A DNA stretch of 64,000 nucleotides, from positions 13,291,001 through 13,355,000 of the forward strand of contig JBANSL010000019.1 of the NCBI GenBank assembly GCA_037127255.1, read 5' to 3'. The position numbers and the translations under genes were made by a program. This stretch comes from Persicaria tinctoria. Taxonomy: Eukaryota; Streptophyta; Magnoliopsida; Caryophyllales; Polygonaceae. Positions 1-13,600 of this stretch are shown piece by piece (position 1 is the first letter of the stretch; each line of letters starts with the position of its first letter). Below the pieces are notes generated by a model. The model saw only the letters and a program-made list of their open reading frames with translations, was not told the DNA's origin and did no database searches.

Positions 1-547
1 GGTACTGTGTTTCTGATTTTCTTTGAAGGAGAAAGGATTCCATTACCAAATTCAAGAAGAGGAATGCAATGTGGAATCAATTAAAGGAGGGAGGGGCATA
101 GAGATAAGGTGTTACCTCAATTAGGAAGGGATGAGCTGTGTTTGGATTTGTCTTGACACTGCAGGAAAATTTAGAGGAAAGGAAAGAGTTGACTGATCGA
201 AATAAGAGAGGAGAAAGAAGGGAGGAGACAAAAGGAGTGGTCCCAAATAAAATTCAATACCCGAGAAATTAAATCTCCAAACCCGCTCTCTTAATCTAAT
301 TCCGACTCAATTAAAATAATGCTTCAAATTTTCAAAGATGTCGACATCCAAAGTTTATTTCAAATCCCAAGGTAAAATGACGGAATTGTCCTTTAAAGTT
401 CAAAATTAGGCCGGAACCCGCTTGAAGGATTTTAAAATACGATTTTTAAGGCGAAGATGAGGATTTTCAAATATCCAAAATTTTGACCTAAATCCCTTTT
501 ATTTTATTATTTATTAAATTTATTATTTAAAAATCCGAGCCTTTACA
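1..547 (-). repeat. truncated LTR of the large LARD-like family
   Basis: The last ~310 bases match, with divergence, the right ends of the LTRs that finish at 15124 and 27184: a GTGGTCCCAAA-type stretch, A/T-rich text with repeated 'aaaatc' words, and the terminal ATCCGAGCCTTTACA ending at 547. In the minus orientation this is the LTR start (TGTAAAGGCTCGGAT). The other LTR end lies left of the window or has been lost. The first ~150 bases could be LTR or unrelated DNA; I cannot tell. No coding content is supported. Confidence 0.6.
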
Positions 548-1583
548 AAAATTCATCATCCACACCCCCAAAAAGGTTCAGATTCGGAGAAAAACAAACA
601 AAAAGAAAGAGGTGTGTTCAAACTGGTGGAGAATCCGTCAAAAATGGGGTTTTCCGAGAGCAATGAAGATAAAAGGCGAAAGAGGAAGAAGGAAGCTCAG
701 AAAAAAGAAAAAGAAGGTCTTAATCTGGGGGCGGATGGGTCGTTCAATGTGGAGGCGGCGGTGGTGGGTTAGTCCGGGGAGGTTGCTCCGGCGGCGACTT
801 GTCCTACCTTCTGGCGGTGTCTCCTTCCCCCTGGTATCTTCGGGCTTGAACCATCCCTTCTCGTGGCTTGCTTGATGTTATGGCTTGCGGAAACTTGCGG
901 TGAAAGCTCCTTTCACTAAATCGAACAAGAACGACGACAAGAAGAAAACAGATCTGACATCTAGGTACCATCGATCCCTTCTTCTCCCTTCTTCCATTTG
1001 GTCGGGTTATGAATCCGCTTACTGCGATGACAGATCTGAGATGTCGTATATGCCATCTCTGAGCAACGATCAGAAATCTACTGAGATGAAAAATGAAAAA
1101 GATCACAATGATTCCCCACCTTTTGGTGTGGAATCAATTTGTGAGCAGAACAAAAGAAAAATAGGAAAAAGAATAAATGAAAACTGTGGGGTTGCCTTCG
1201 ACTCCGACTTCGAATCTGTATGCATCAAACGGCTCTGGTGTTCGACAGGAAACCTAGAAATGAATCATGAATTTTATGACATTAGAGTTCATAAGTTTAT
1301 CCACTTCATCCTCTTGAAATGTTGTACACTTTATGTGCCTGGAATTCCCAAGGTTCTTGAACTGAATAAATCCGATTTGACACTATTCGATTGGGATGAA
1401 ATGAAATACATCAGTACTAAAAGGATGATCATGTATTTGAAAACTAACAATTGGAAAATCTGGGTCGAAGTCGCTTTGAGTCCTTCTCATGGTTTTCTGA
1501 TTTGTGTGATGTATGCTCAATATCATGAACTGCAACTCTTGTAAGACGCGTTTGAAACCTTAGATTCATCTCTCTTTTTCGAA
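548..1583 (+). other. unassigned stretch ahead of the LINE, no supported gene
   Basis: The text just after the LTR end (CATCATCCACACCCCCAAAAA) loosely resembles the polypurine-tract side of the LARD element at 15125, so some of it may be LTR-element interior. A 42-codon Lys/Glu-rich frame lies at 643-771. A longer open frame at 885-1544 has no ATG at its start and no domain I recognise. Either could be LINE 5' leader or ORF1 remnant; neither is called as a gene. Confidence 0.3.
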
Positions 1584-2498
1584 TTGAAATTTGAAGAAAA
1601 TGAAGGAAGAAACAAGCTATATAACCCCCTTTGTTTGTTTGCCAGAAATATGGAAAAGAATACTACTTGCCAAAAGTTGAAGAGAGGCAAGAAAGGAAAT
1701 ACCGAAGCTGGAAAGAGTGGAAATCATAGAAGGCGCGTAGAAACACACAAACAGAAGAAAAGAGAAAAGATAAGTTTTCTCATATATATCTCCTTTGGGA
1801 CTGCTTCTGCTAGAATTATGTATGAGACTCTATGTATGAACCAAAAAGAAAGAGAAGATAGAATAGGCAAAATGACATACTTGAAACATTTGGGCAGGAC
1901 AAATGGTATGCCTCTCATTGACTTACTGCTACTCAAAAGTGTGATAGAATTGGAGACTAGAATCCTTATCGTCTATTATTTATCATCTATATACGACACT
2001 GTAATGACACAGAAAACTGAATTGACTATGAAACTAATGTGCAGACCAGATGCTGCTCAAAAGAAAAGAATGAGCCACAACAAAGAAAAGAGAACGCCTA
2101 CGACTAGAGAAGCACGACGAAATATCCTGAAACAAAAACTCACCCTATCTGAACACATTCTGAAACAATGTACCCATGATCTAGAGAGAAACCAATGTGT
2201 TATCATTTACAGGATCATTGAAGCTTTGTACCCAATTCTGAATTTGGGAAAAAAGGAAATGATAAAGAGTAACATTGATAAACTAAATCTCGGAGACTCT
2301 GTATTTATTTGTCATTGGTTTGATTTGAATTCCGCTAGCCGGATCGACATTTGCAACTCATGCTTAATCAATTGGTGCGATTGTAATTTATCCTCTCATG
2401 AAAAACTTTTGGTGCAAAGCCACATAATTGCATCACGAACGAATACTTTGATCAATGAAAAGATTATGGAACAGAAGCCCCCAACTCAAATAGGATAA
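1584..2498 (+). CDS. ORF1-like frame of the LINE (unrecognised)
   Basis: Open frame of 304 codons, very rich in Lys, Arg, Asn and Ser, as expected of a nucleic-acid-binding ORF1 product. Its TAA (2496-2498) is separated by a single base from the ORF2 ATG at 2500, the close coupling usual between LINE ORF1 and ORF2. I do not see the DUF4283 fold motifs or the CCHC knuckle common in plant LINE ORF1 proteins. A short Cys cluster near the C-terminus (CNSC then CDC) is not a canonical knuckle. It may be an atypical ORF1, a decayed one, or an accidental open frame. The window shows no intact partner to compare it with. Confidence 0.35.
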   Translation: MKFEENEGRNKLYNPLCLFARNMEKNTTCQKLKRGKKGNTEAGKSGNHRRRVETHKQKKREKISFLIYISFGTASARIMYETLCMNQKEREDRIGKMTYLKHLGRTNGMPLIDLLLLKSVIELETRILIVYYLSSIYDTVMTQKTELTMKLMCRPDAAQKKRMSHNKEKRTPTTREARRNILKQKLTLSEHILKQCTHDLERNQCVIIYRIIEALYPILNLGKKEMIKSNIDKLNLGDSVFICHWFDLNSASRIDICNSCLINWCDCNLSSHEKLLVQSHIIASRTNTLINEKIMEQKPPTQIG

Positions 2499-2499
2499 T

Positions 2500-5400
2500 A
2501 TGAGAGTATGCTCATGGAACATATGCGGAATAGGCCGCAACAACCTATGGACGGAAATAGACTCATTTTCTAAAATTGAGAAAATTCAGGTAATTGCCTT
2601 ACTAGAAACAAAAACTGAACGACAATCAAATGAGACGGTGTGGAAAAAAGAAGGATTTGATAATTTGATTTGGGCCCCGACAACAAGAAGGACTGGAGGA
2701 TTATGCGTTCTCTGGAAAAGTCATAATCTGCGGAACGAATCCTTAGAAACGGTCCATATAGATCAAAGATTCATAGTAATCAGATATGAAAATAAACATA
2801 GAAACATTACTATCAACATCATATTTGTATATGGACCACCTCATGAAAATGAAAAATCAAACTTCTGGACTGAACTACAGCGATACGTCTAATCCTTGGA
2901 CTGCCCATTCATGATCATGGGAGATCTAAATGAAATTCAAAATAGCTCGGAAAAAGAAGGAGGGATAGAACCACATCCGAACAGGTATAGAATACTAACA
3001 GAATTCAAGGATAGATGTCTCTTACAAGAAGTGCCTACGATTGGAAACTCTTTTACATGGAGGAAAAATAGATCCAATAACAATAATATCATGGAAAAAC
3101 TTGACAGAACCTTAATACAAGAGCAAATACTCACCTGGTTCCCCAACATTAAAACGAAAAATCATGCATTTACATCATCAGATCATTGTCCCATTGTAAC
3201 AGAATTAGATAACCAATAATAATTCAAAGCACAACCATTTAAATTTGAAAAAATATGGACTACAAGAAAAGACTACCGACACGTGGTTCAACAAGCTTGG
3301 AGATCACATGCTGCGGGCTCACATATGTACAATCTGATGAAAAAAACTCAAATACTTAAGCGACTAACTAAAGAATGGAATAACAAAACATTCGGAAATA
3401 TATTTCGCCAATTAAAGGACATTGATGACTCTCTCATCACCTTACAGAAGAGGAACGGAATATCCCAGAATGGAAACGACAACCGAAAACAGAACAGACT
3501 AATAAATAAAAAAGATAAAATCTTATCCTACCATAAAATGTATTGGAGGCAACGAGCAAAAACAAAACATCTCAAGCTGATAGACACGAATTCAGGCTAC
3601 TTCCACCGGATGGCATCAGAAAGAAGAAATAGAAAATTCATAAAGGAAATCCAAACTATAGATGGCACGCTAATCTTCGGAGAAGAAAATATCAAAAGAG
3701 AAATAAAAAAAAGAATTTGAAAAAAGGTTTAGGATGCAACCCATCAACGACAATCTTCTAGAGGAATACCTCTCACTCATCAACACAGAAATCTCTGCTG
3801 ATGACAATGTGAAACTAACTGAAAAGATATCGAACCTAGAAATCAAACATGCCTTCTTTTCAATAGGGAAAGATAAATCCCCAGGTCCTGACGGAATGAC
3901 AGCAGAATTCTACCAGAAATATTGGGATATTGTAGGCCCATCAATCATTAAAGCAATCAAAGGATTCTTCCACTCTGGTAGAATCCTAAAACAGATAAAC
4001 CACACTTTTATCACATTGATCCCTAAATGTGACAACCCGACAACTACAAACCACTTTAGACCAATAAGCTTAAGTTCCACAATCTACAAAGCTATAGCCA
4101 AGATCATTGCAGAAAGGATGAAACCAATTCTACAGAAAATTATTCACCCCCTACAAGGGGCTTTTGTATCAGAAAGAGCAATCCAGGACAACGTCCTAAT
4201 AGCCCATGAAATTTTTCACTCATTCAAGAGTAGACGCGGAAAAGAAGGTTGGATGGCTATCAAACTAGATATGGAAAAGGCATATGATAGAGTGGAATGG
4301 GACTTTCTATTCAGAGTTCTAGAAAAATTTGGTTTCTGCCAAAAATTCCGGACATGGATAGAGCAATGTGTCAAGACTGTCTCCTTTTCAGTATTGGTAA
4401 ATGACAGCCCCACAGACCCGTTCATACCAGGGAGAGGCATCAGACAAAGAGATCCACTCTCACCTTATCTATTTATCATAGGATCAGAAATTCTCGCAAG
4501 GAAGCTACAAGCTACTTCTAACCAGACAGACAAGTCTATCGGTTTCAAAATATCTAGATCAGGAATGAAAATCCCATTCCTATCCTTCGCGGACGATATG
4601 ATGATTTTTGCCAAGGCAAACCAAGACTCGTGCCGAGTTGTAAAGAATATTATTGATGAATATTGTGCCATATCAGGACAAAAGATCAATTTCCATAAAT
4701 CGGCCTTTCAAACTACCCCAAAAGTCTCGAACAGTGCAAAACAACTGATCCAAAGTACGATCCATATAACAAACCAGATAACACTTGACAAATACCTCGG
4801 TTGTCCCATTATTAATGGTCGAGTAAACCGAACCACTTTCGAAGAAACAGTAAGCAAAACCAGAAAACAACTCACAAAATGGAAAGCCAACTCCCTCTCA
4901 CAAGAAGGAAGAGCGACCCTAATAAGATCAAACCTAGCAACTAAGCCAAACTATATTATGCAAAATTTTATGCTCCCCACAACAATCCATAAAGAACTAG
5001 ATCAAATAAACAGATGCTTCTTTTGGAACAAAGAACAATCCTTTTCTCCACTTATTGGTTGGGACAAGGTTTGCAAGCAGAAAAGGCTGGGAGGCACATG
5101 AATACATAAAACGAAAGATATGAACCAAGCATTACAAATGAAATTGCCTTGGAAAATCTTAGCAGAGCCATGTAACCCATGGGTCCAAGTGATCAAAGAA
5201 AAATATATGAAAGAAACCCCCTTCTTTGAATACCAGCGAAAAGGTAATTCATCTTGGCAATGGGCTAAACTAATGGAACTAAAAGAAGAGTTCTGCAAAG
5301 GACTAATATGGCAAATAGGAAATGGAAAGGCGATCAATTTCTGGAAGGATGTCTGGCTAGACGACAAACCATTACAAGGGCAACAACATCCCAACATCAC

Positions 5401-6643
5401 AATCAACGAAAATGACAAGGCTGAAAAATACATCGACACCTACAGGAAATGGAATATTGATGAACTATCCAACATCCTTCCGTTTGATGTGGTCAACAAG
5501 ATCAAGAACATCTACATATCAGAACATGAAATAGAAGACAGGCTATACTGGAAACCAAGTAAAAATGGATGGTTTAGTACAGCAAGTGCCCTAGCACACA
5601 TCACAAGGCAAAACACAGAAGAAACCAGTGACACGACATGGATATGGGCCCTCGACACATTTTCGAAAGTTAAAAACTTCATTTGGAAACTTACACTAGA
5701 TGGAATCCCGAGGAAAACTAGACTAGCAAACAAAGGCATCCATGTTCCACTATCTTGCGCTTTGTGTGATCGGGTGGATGAAAGCCCAATCCATCTCTTT
5801 ACTGAATGCAACCACACCCTACAATTGATTTAAAAAATTGACCCAAATATTGAAAAAGTGATTCAAGACATCGACACTAGAAACAAATCGATCAAGAACA
5901 TTGTGTGCGAAATTTTTACTAGACTCAACTCTGAGCAAAAAGGAAGACTTGCGACGACATGGTGGAGCTTATGGACAAGTAGGAACCGGAAAGTATTTGA
6001 AAACCTCAATACAACATCCATCCATACTATGGAGAATTATACCAGACAACAAATAAAGAACTGGGCTGCTTCTAAATTGACCTTTGAAGATAAGCCTACC
6101 TATCACCACCAGAAAACTCGAATAAAGGATACACGAAGAAGAAGAAATTTGAGATGGAACAAACCAGATGAGGGGACTTTCAAAATTAATTTCGATGGAT
6201 CCAAACTGTCTTCGGGTGAAGCTTCTACAGGTTTCATTATCAGGGACCACAACGGGGCAGTAATCGAGTACGACGGCTCCAAATGTGGGCACATTTCTGC
6301 TTTGGCTGTGGAAGCTCTGGCGATTAAAGGTGGCATCGCCAAGGCGAAGGAGCTCCAGCTATCCAGCATCATGATTGAAGGCGACAGCCTGACCATCATC
6401 AACTGTTTACGAGGTCTGTGGCGCTGCACGTGGGAGATCGAGATGCTGATTTCCGACACCCTGGTCCTACTCCAATAGTTTGATAGGGTGCAATTCGGCC
6501 ATGTCTTCCGGGAGGTCAATTCGACCGCGGACAGGATTGCGCGACTCGTCCATACTACGTCTATGCAGGACCTCCACGCTGATTCTGCTTTGCACGTTCT
6601 CATCCGCAAGGATGCCCTTGGGTGGTGGTCCAGCATGGCCTGA
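2500..6643 (+). pseudogene. LINE ORF2 (endonuclease-reverse transcriptase-RNase H), broken
   Basis: This would nick target DNA and copy the LINE RNA in place. The N-terminus has the exo_endo_phos signature: CSWNICGIG at 2515, ETKTE, YGPP, the catalytic GDLNE near 2920, a TW pair, LDR and SDHCP near 3180. The RT follows, with SPGPDGMTAEFY, FRPISL, KLDMEKAYDRVEWDF, GRGIRQRDPLSPYLF and the catalytic FADD box (FADDMMIF at about 4590). A zf-RVT segment (YWKPSKNGWFS, then CALC) lies at 5540-5820, and a type-I RNase H (FDGSKLSSGEASTGF, then IEGDS) from about 6190 to the TGA at 6641. Stops interrupt it at 2890, 3217, 3718, 5099, 5831 and 6476, and the frame shifts between 3700 and 3734, so no full-length protein is possible. 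Confidence 0.9.
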
Positions 6644-6883
6644 CCTCACCCAAATCTTTACCTTATCAAAAAAATAAAAATAAAAATAAAAAAAATAAAA
6701 TGCCTTGTTTTTCGTCTCAATTTTTTTTATGGGCTGAACTTTTCTCATGAACTTGTCTCAAGCCCAAAATATGCATTTTTATTCTTTTATGGGCCTAACT
6801 TCACGTTTTCATTTACTTGGTCTTTTAAGGCCCATTTTGTTCATAAAATTGTTGTGAACTTGCATTAAAACATCCCTCAAATG

Positions 6884-7771
6884 GAAAAATTGCATAAAAC
6901 CATCCTTTAAATAGGGTGTTTTGCGAAAAATCATCCCTTAAAATGAAAATTGCAGAAAACCACCCGTTAAAATAGTTTTCTTTGCAAAGTCACACTCATC
7001 ACCCAATTTTCGTTAATTAAATGTTAAAGTGTGTGGAAATTCAATTATACCCCTTATTTTTATTATTAGTTTACTCAATTCAATCGGTATTAGTTGATAT
7101 TTAACTTTTTGATGTTTTTTCAAAAGCAAAAAACACTATAAAATATCAAAAAAATATTTTTTTTAAAAAAATAATTTCATACTTACAAAAAAAACTCTAT
7201 AAAAAATTGATGTGTAATTTATGTTTTATACATGTAAAAAAATGTAATACTAGGGCTACTTGAAGAAAATAAATATTTAAAAAAATAATGGTTCATATAG
7301 TTTTTATTATTCTAAAAATGTGTGTGGAATAGTGAACATATTTGTAGAATAATAAAACCTATATGAAATATCAATTTTTTTAAAATTTTATTTTCTTCAA
7401 GTATCCCTTTAGTAATATACACTTTTTAAAATATATAAAACATCAATTATATCTATTTTATAGTGTTTTTACTAATAAGTGTGAAATTATATATAAAAAA
7501 TTATATTTTATATGAAAAAAATTACTTTTGAAAAATCATGTTAAAAAGGTAAAAATTGAATAATACCGATTGGATAAAGTAAAATAGTAATAAAAACAAC
7601 GGATATAATTTATTTTTCACGCACTTTAATATTCAATTAACGGAAATTTGGTGATGGGTGTAACTTTGCAAAGAAAATGGTTTTAAATGGTAGTTTTCTG
7701 CAATTTTCGTTTTAAGGGGTGGTTTCACGCAAAACACCCTATTTAAAGGGTGGTTTTATGCAATTTACCCC
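6884..7771. mobile_element. 888-bp foldback MITE, Mutator-like (9-bp TSD)
   Basis: The two halves are inverted copies of each other over almost the whole length. The left arm starts GGAAAAATTGCATAAAACC; the right arm ends GGTTTTATGCAATTTACC, and matching runs opposite (for example TTTGCAAAG, AATCGGTATTA, GAAGAAAATAAA). Only a short A/T-rich centre near 7320 is unpaired. It is flanked by perfect 9-bp direct repeats CCCTCAAAT at 6875-6883 and 7772-7780. A 9-bp duplication with long inverted arms fits Mutator-like non-autonomous elements. There is no coding content. A transcript across it would fold into a ~400-bp hairpin. Confidence 0.85.
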
Positions 7772-7780
7772 CCCTCAAAT

Positions 7781-8659
7781 AGACTATTTTATAATCCATA
7801 TATTTTTTTCTTTTATAGATAATGACCCCTTAAAGTTGAAACTGTAGATCAAAATTACAGAGTAGATTAACTATCATGTACGAACAACCAACATAAACAA
7901 ATACCATTCAAAATTAATACATGAAGACATAACTAATGGTATAAGTCAGGTAGGACAAATAACCGAACCAAAAAGAAAACCAAAATAAGTTGTCAAACCG
8001 CACAAGTAATGTAGGAAAAGTGGGGTAGATGAAGAAAATGTGAACATCTCAGATTATGGATTCACGGAGAGGCTTTAAAAGTATATTACAAATCCACTGG
8101 TTAAGCTAGTAAAGCAAGCAAATCTGACAAACTTCAAATTACAAACCATCTGAGCAAAGGAAGAGCGTAGCATCAAAAGGAAACAAGAGCAAACTACTAT
8201 GCTACAACAACGATCGACTGATGCAAATGCCCTACCAACCCACAACCCTACCCCAAGGCCCAAGCACCCAAACAACCAACCATCGACCCAAAAGTCCAAA
8301 ACCCAACCTAAACCCTCAAGGTGGATTAACAACAATAAAAAAAAAAAAGGTCACCATAATGAAATAACAAGTAAAGAGGTGGATGAGAAAAGTCTAGAGA
8401 AGAGTAGGCAAAAGAGAACCAAATCGGAGATAAAATAGCAATTGGATAAACGAAACCGATAAGCTTGGAAATGGGGCACTTGTGAGGCATTTACAACGAA
8501 GTTTGGATCCAAAAGTAGAACCATATAATTGAATTTAATCTTATATTCACTTGAACTTTGTCTCTTAAAGTTATAACCGTATAACTAAAGGTAAATTATC
8601 CAGAGATCATGAAATGACGACCTTGTATAAAGGTTGAACTGATGAACCATGAAATGACG
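7781..8659. other. intergenic, nothing recognised
   Basis: A/T-rich sequence with short open frames on both strands around 8075-8438, one proline-rich and one hydrophobic, overlapping on opposite strands and without recognisable domains. The word CATGAAATGACG occurs twice (8609 and 8648), the second copy directly at the edge of the LTR element. No gene or repeat boundary is otherwise supported. Confidence 0.4.
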
Positions 8660-10622
8660 TGTAACAGCCCGAGATTATGATTCCCGGGTTACGTTTCGAG
8701 GGATGAAACCCCTCGTTAGGATCTTGCGCCCCGAGTACAGGTTGAAGGTTTGAAATTCTACTCTAACAATTTCAAGTGAGATTTCATACCAAAAACTCAA
8801 AGGGATCGTTGGAATCCCCGAGGAAATCCCCTGTACCTATCATAAGTCTAAGCGTAGAAAACCAACAGTCATGCAAATAGTAGAATCAAGGTGTAATATA
8901 AGAGGGTGCCACGGCAGTGCTGGGTCAAAACCAAATAAATAACCGTATTTATCGAAATCTAAGGCTAGACCATTTCCTTGCAATCTCCCAAGAGAGTTCC
9001 CACGTTATAGAAGCAAGGAACAATCATGCTGCAAAACAAACCTAAAAAATATGTATGCGGGGCGGTGTCAGATCGAAGCCCTACGCAATATAATCCCAAA
9101 CAAGTAGACACATACACATGCTAGTCCTAATAAAGATGCTTCTAGATGCAAGGCGGAATATTAACACACTAGCATGGTCCTAAGATCAAGTGCATAAATA
9201 TAATAAGGCCTTAGCACCGAATACCAAGTGGTATATCCCTCTCCAAACTCCACCCCCTTCCGATAGGGCGGAGACTGGCCAGCTCGTGAATGCATTCCAT
9301 AATAATCGTGCGGCACGCATGCCCTACCCGTATCCACAATAAAGCCCGCAGGAAGCTCATAATATAAGGAAGTTCCATGACTCGATTGACTCAGGACAGG
9401 ACCCGATGGGACTGGGCCGTCCTATAACCCTAGCAAAGACTCTAGTTGCTTCACAGATAACGGCCGTTCTGTTTACAAAAGCAATGAGTAAACGAATGCT
9501 CAATCATGTGTGCAATCCTAGCAGGATACTACATGTCATGCTTTATTATGAATGCAAGCACCTAGTATGCACATGATTACAAGCAGAGAGATCTCTTTTC
9601 GAATCTGAGTGAGCTCATATAGGAACTCACCTGGTGGTGCAGAACAGCAAGGCAAGCATTACGTTAGATTAAGAATCACCTAGTAAGCATAACGACTGTA
9701 TAAGCCTATATCTAATCATTCAAGCATACATCATTCAATGAGAATAACAACCATATCACAATCATCATCATATCCAGTTCAATCATATCGTCATATTCCA
9801 AGACCACATCATTCTCATCGTTCCATCCAGCCACATTCATATATTCGCAATAATAATCCGCAATAATAAGTTTGCATAATCATTTATCTCGAGATTCATC
9901 ATAGTTATCATATTCGTAATCATATATCAACATATCACATAACTCGAGTTCATCATATCATCATAGTTCATAAGTTATAAGACAACGATATATAACTTAA
10001 TATCTCATCATGCCGTTAGTCATTCATACATGCAATTAGTTCACACAATAATGCTATTAGTCAATCAATCATATCGTAATATGCTAGTCAGTCACCAATC
10101 ACATAATTCCTGAGTTGATCCCGAAAACCGATTTGAAAACCAAGTTAACTAGTTAGAAATTCTGTCTTTGGAAGATGTTCGTCAAATTTCTTTTTCTAAA
10201 ATCCAAATCTCATAATATCATATTTTTAAATCACCATATCTGTAATCTCAAAATCACATTTTATATCCTAATCTCAAAATGATATCTTATGTTTTAAATC
10301 CCAATGTTATTATATAATATTTTAAATGCCTTTTTCTTTCTAAACACTTTCATAAAATATTTTGAAATTCATTTAAAATCCCAACCATTTTATTTAATAA
10401 AGAAAACATCGCTTTTTAACTTATCAAAATCGCCCTTATATTTTCAAAATCCCAAAACCGACCCTCCTTATTTATTTAAATGCCAAAACCGAGCCTTGTT
10501 TCATTTTTCTCAAAAATGAACCCAATGGTGAAGAATGATCACTTTTGTTTTGACAAAACAGGCCCAATTCTCCCATTTTTAAAACAAGAATCTGGCCCAG
10601 GTAGAATAGGCCCAAGCCATCC

Positions 10623-13600
10623 GAATCCGGATCCTCTCCCTAGATTAGGCCTCCTAATAAGTCAATCTCCACCCTTCAAAAAATTGAATGGTCAAGATTA
10701 TCTAATCTCTTTGATTTTTTTTTTTAAAAAACATTTTTCTCCTCCCCTTCACGGCTCCACTCCAAGCCACCATCTTTTTCCCCACCCGACGCCTGCAGAT
10801 TCCCAACCAACAACCACCATTGTCGCCGTCGGCGCCTGCAATTCACCGCCCGCTCTCAACTCCGCACCTACAACCCACCATCTTCTTCCTCGCTAAGTGT
10901 AGATTTTGAAAGCGTTCCGGTGAGAATCAACACAGAGAAATTAGAAATATTTAATTAGGGTTTAATAAATCAATTGAAAGTGTTAATTTGAATTGGGAGC
11001 GTCTTCCTCAATTTGAAGGATGATTCATTATTGAGGGTTGAGAGATGGAGAAGAGGACAATTTGAGGGGCCATTGGAAACGAGAGATGGAGAAGAGGACA
11101 ATTTGGTAGATTGCAGGCGGCGGCCGGGGAGGGGGCGGCAAACAGAGGAGTAACGGCCCAGGATTATGATTCCCGAGTTCCATTTCGAGGGATGAAACCC
11201 CTCGTTGGGATCTTGCGCCCCGAGTATTGGTTGAAGGTTTGAAATCGAAGATGCGCAGTTTAAAGTGGGATTTCACACCCAAACCCGGAAGGTCCGTTGG
11301 AGACCCCGGGGTAAACCCCTGTACCTGTCCTAAGTCTACAACGCGCGAAAACCTTTATCATGCACAGGGCGGAAGTTCTGAAAACGATACAACCAGTGCC
11401 ACGGCAGAGCCGGGTCAAAACGGAGTGTAATAGGAAGAAATCCAAAAAGCATGAGTTTGGTGAAGTCAGGGTTCATACACTCACTCTCCGCCATATGAAT
11501 GGACCCCGTCATATCAGCACAAAATCAAGTAGTAGATCGGGTACCTGAAACTATACCACCAAGTCAGGCCAAGAGTCCGCCTGCGGGTCCTCTGACCGCG
11601 CTGAGGACATATAATACGCCTATACCTAGAATAAAGGATGCCTTCATGCAGTCCTGAAATAAAACCACACTATCATGCTCCTAATTCATATGTGCAGAAT
11701 ATTGAGGAAGGCCTTAACAAAGAATACCAAGCGGTATATCCCTCTTTTACCACCACCCCTCTTCCAGACAAGGTGGAGACTGGCCAGTTTGATGCTATAA
11801 TCATATCAAATCTCATGCCCATCTTGTATCTCGTGATATATATAAATGACTCGAGGAGGACAACACTCGATGAAGCTGGGCGGCCCTATGACCCTAGCAA
11901 GGACTCTAGGACTCACAGATAACGGCCGTTCTGTATTCAAACGCATACAGAATAAGGATGCTCATTTGTAAATGCAATTCCTAAGCATGATACTACATGA
12001 TATGCTCTTATGCATATGCAGCACCTACATACTATATGACACATCAGACAGGAGGTACTGGTTACTGAGTAAGCCCCGGAGGTACTTACCTTGCTAGAAG
12101 GTCAGCAAAAGAAGAACCCAGCACACAGTAGTCACGATCACAGAATATCACCTAATCACATAACGAGAATATACTAAGTATACTTCTATAGCTTTTCTGA
12201 ACACATATATTACTCGCTCAAATTAGCAGATAGATAAGTAAGCTTGCATAAATCATACTTTCAATTTATCACGATCAACCATCTCTTATCTCATACCATT
12301 CATCATAACTTGTCAACTCATCAGTTTAAAAAAATATACTCCCTATATATATCATACTTAGCCAAATTCGCATATTATTATTTCATACGTATACTTCCCA
12401 TATATATATATATATAAATATTGAACATTTAATCTCTTCTAAAAATCACCACAATATCATGCTATCAGTCACACATCTCATACCTTTAATCAAACGATCA
12501 TATTATCATGCTAGTTAGTAATCGTCTTATTCCCAAGTTAGCTTCAAAACCATTTCAAATCCGAATTAAACAGTTAAGAGTTCCGACCCTTGAAAGTGTT
12601 AGCAAAATTCCCTTTTTCTATTATTTATTAAATCATTTTCCGACCTTGAAATTCTTTTCCAAATTCTCTAAAGTTCAAACCATTTTTATTTAATAAACCA
12701 ACCTTATAATTCTCCCAAAATAATATTTTATCTTTTAAAACCTCAAATAATATTGTATATATATAATACTTTTAATTCCGTTAATTAGTTAAATAAATAA
12801 ACGGATAACCCGAACCGAACCGAACCAAACCAAACCCATTTAAATCCAACCGAACCGAACCCAAAATTATTAATCCTAAACCGGGCAAACAAAACAAATA
12901 AATTAAAACAACCAAGGAGGTGGGCCACGTGAGTCTTCCTCTTCCTCTCAATTTCAAAATCTTGCCCCGCCCTTTTTGTCCTGCTCGAGACTCCATCCCC
13001 GCCGGCGAACCAGCTCCTCCTCTCGGCCTCCGACGTCTCCGTCCTCTTGCGCTCGCTCCTCGCTCCTCGCTCCTCGCTCACTGCTCGACGCTCGCGCTCT
13101 CATCCTCACTCAGCCTCGACTCGCGCTCGCTGCTCGATGCTCGCTCACTCACGCCCGCCCGCTCTCGAGCTCGCCAGAGCTCTCGAGTTCGCCCAAGCTT
13201 CCCGCACTCAGATCTCACGCACTCTCCGACCACCCAACGACACGGAAATGAATTGAGACGAACCAAGGAAAAGGAAGGATGTTCGAATGCTCACCGAGGT
13301 GATTTCGCGACTTCGGAGATCTCGATCGGAGGTCTGGGCGTCGTCGGTGGCTCGCGATGGCTTATCGGACCTGCATCGGACATGGATGAGGGTGATGGTG
13401 AAGCTCGAGGATGATTCCGATCGAAAACGAGTGAGAACGGCTTACCGGAAGATTGGTTCGCGATCAAACGGGGGACATGGTGCCTCGGTGGCTTGTCGGC
13501 GCCGCTGGTGGCTCTTGGGCGGCTCCTGGGTGGCGTTGGGTGGCTCCGGATGTTGCTGGTGACTCCGAGAAGGTGTCGAGGGCTGCTGATGGTCCTTGGG

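Larger units (their letters stand above)
1584..6700 (+). mobile_element. L1-type plant LINE, degenerate, with A-rich 3' tail
   Basis: Order seen: an ORF1-like frame (1584-2498); ORF2 with apurinic endonuclease, reverse transcriptase, zf-RVT and RNase H (2500-6643); a short 3' UTR; and an A-rich (AAAAAT)n tail at 6668-6700. The tail and the domain order are those of plant L1-clade LINEs. The 5' boundary is uncertain: I found no target-site duplication matching the bases after the tail (TGCCTTGTTTTTCG), so the start given is only the first frame that could belong to it. Six in-frame stops and one frameshift make this copy dead. Confidence 0.8.

Noticed and set aside
8075..8438. A hydrophobic minus-strand frame and a proline-rich plus-strand frame
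   Set aside because: They are mutual shadows with no domain, start context or splice signals to support either.
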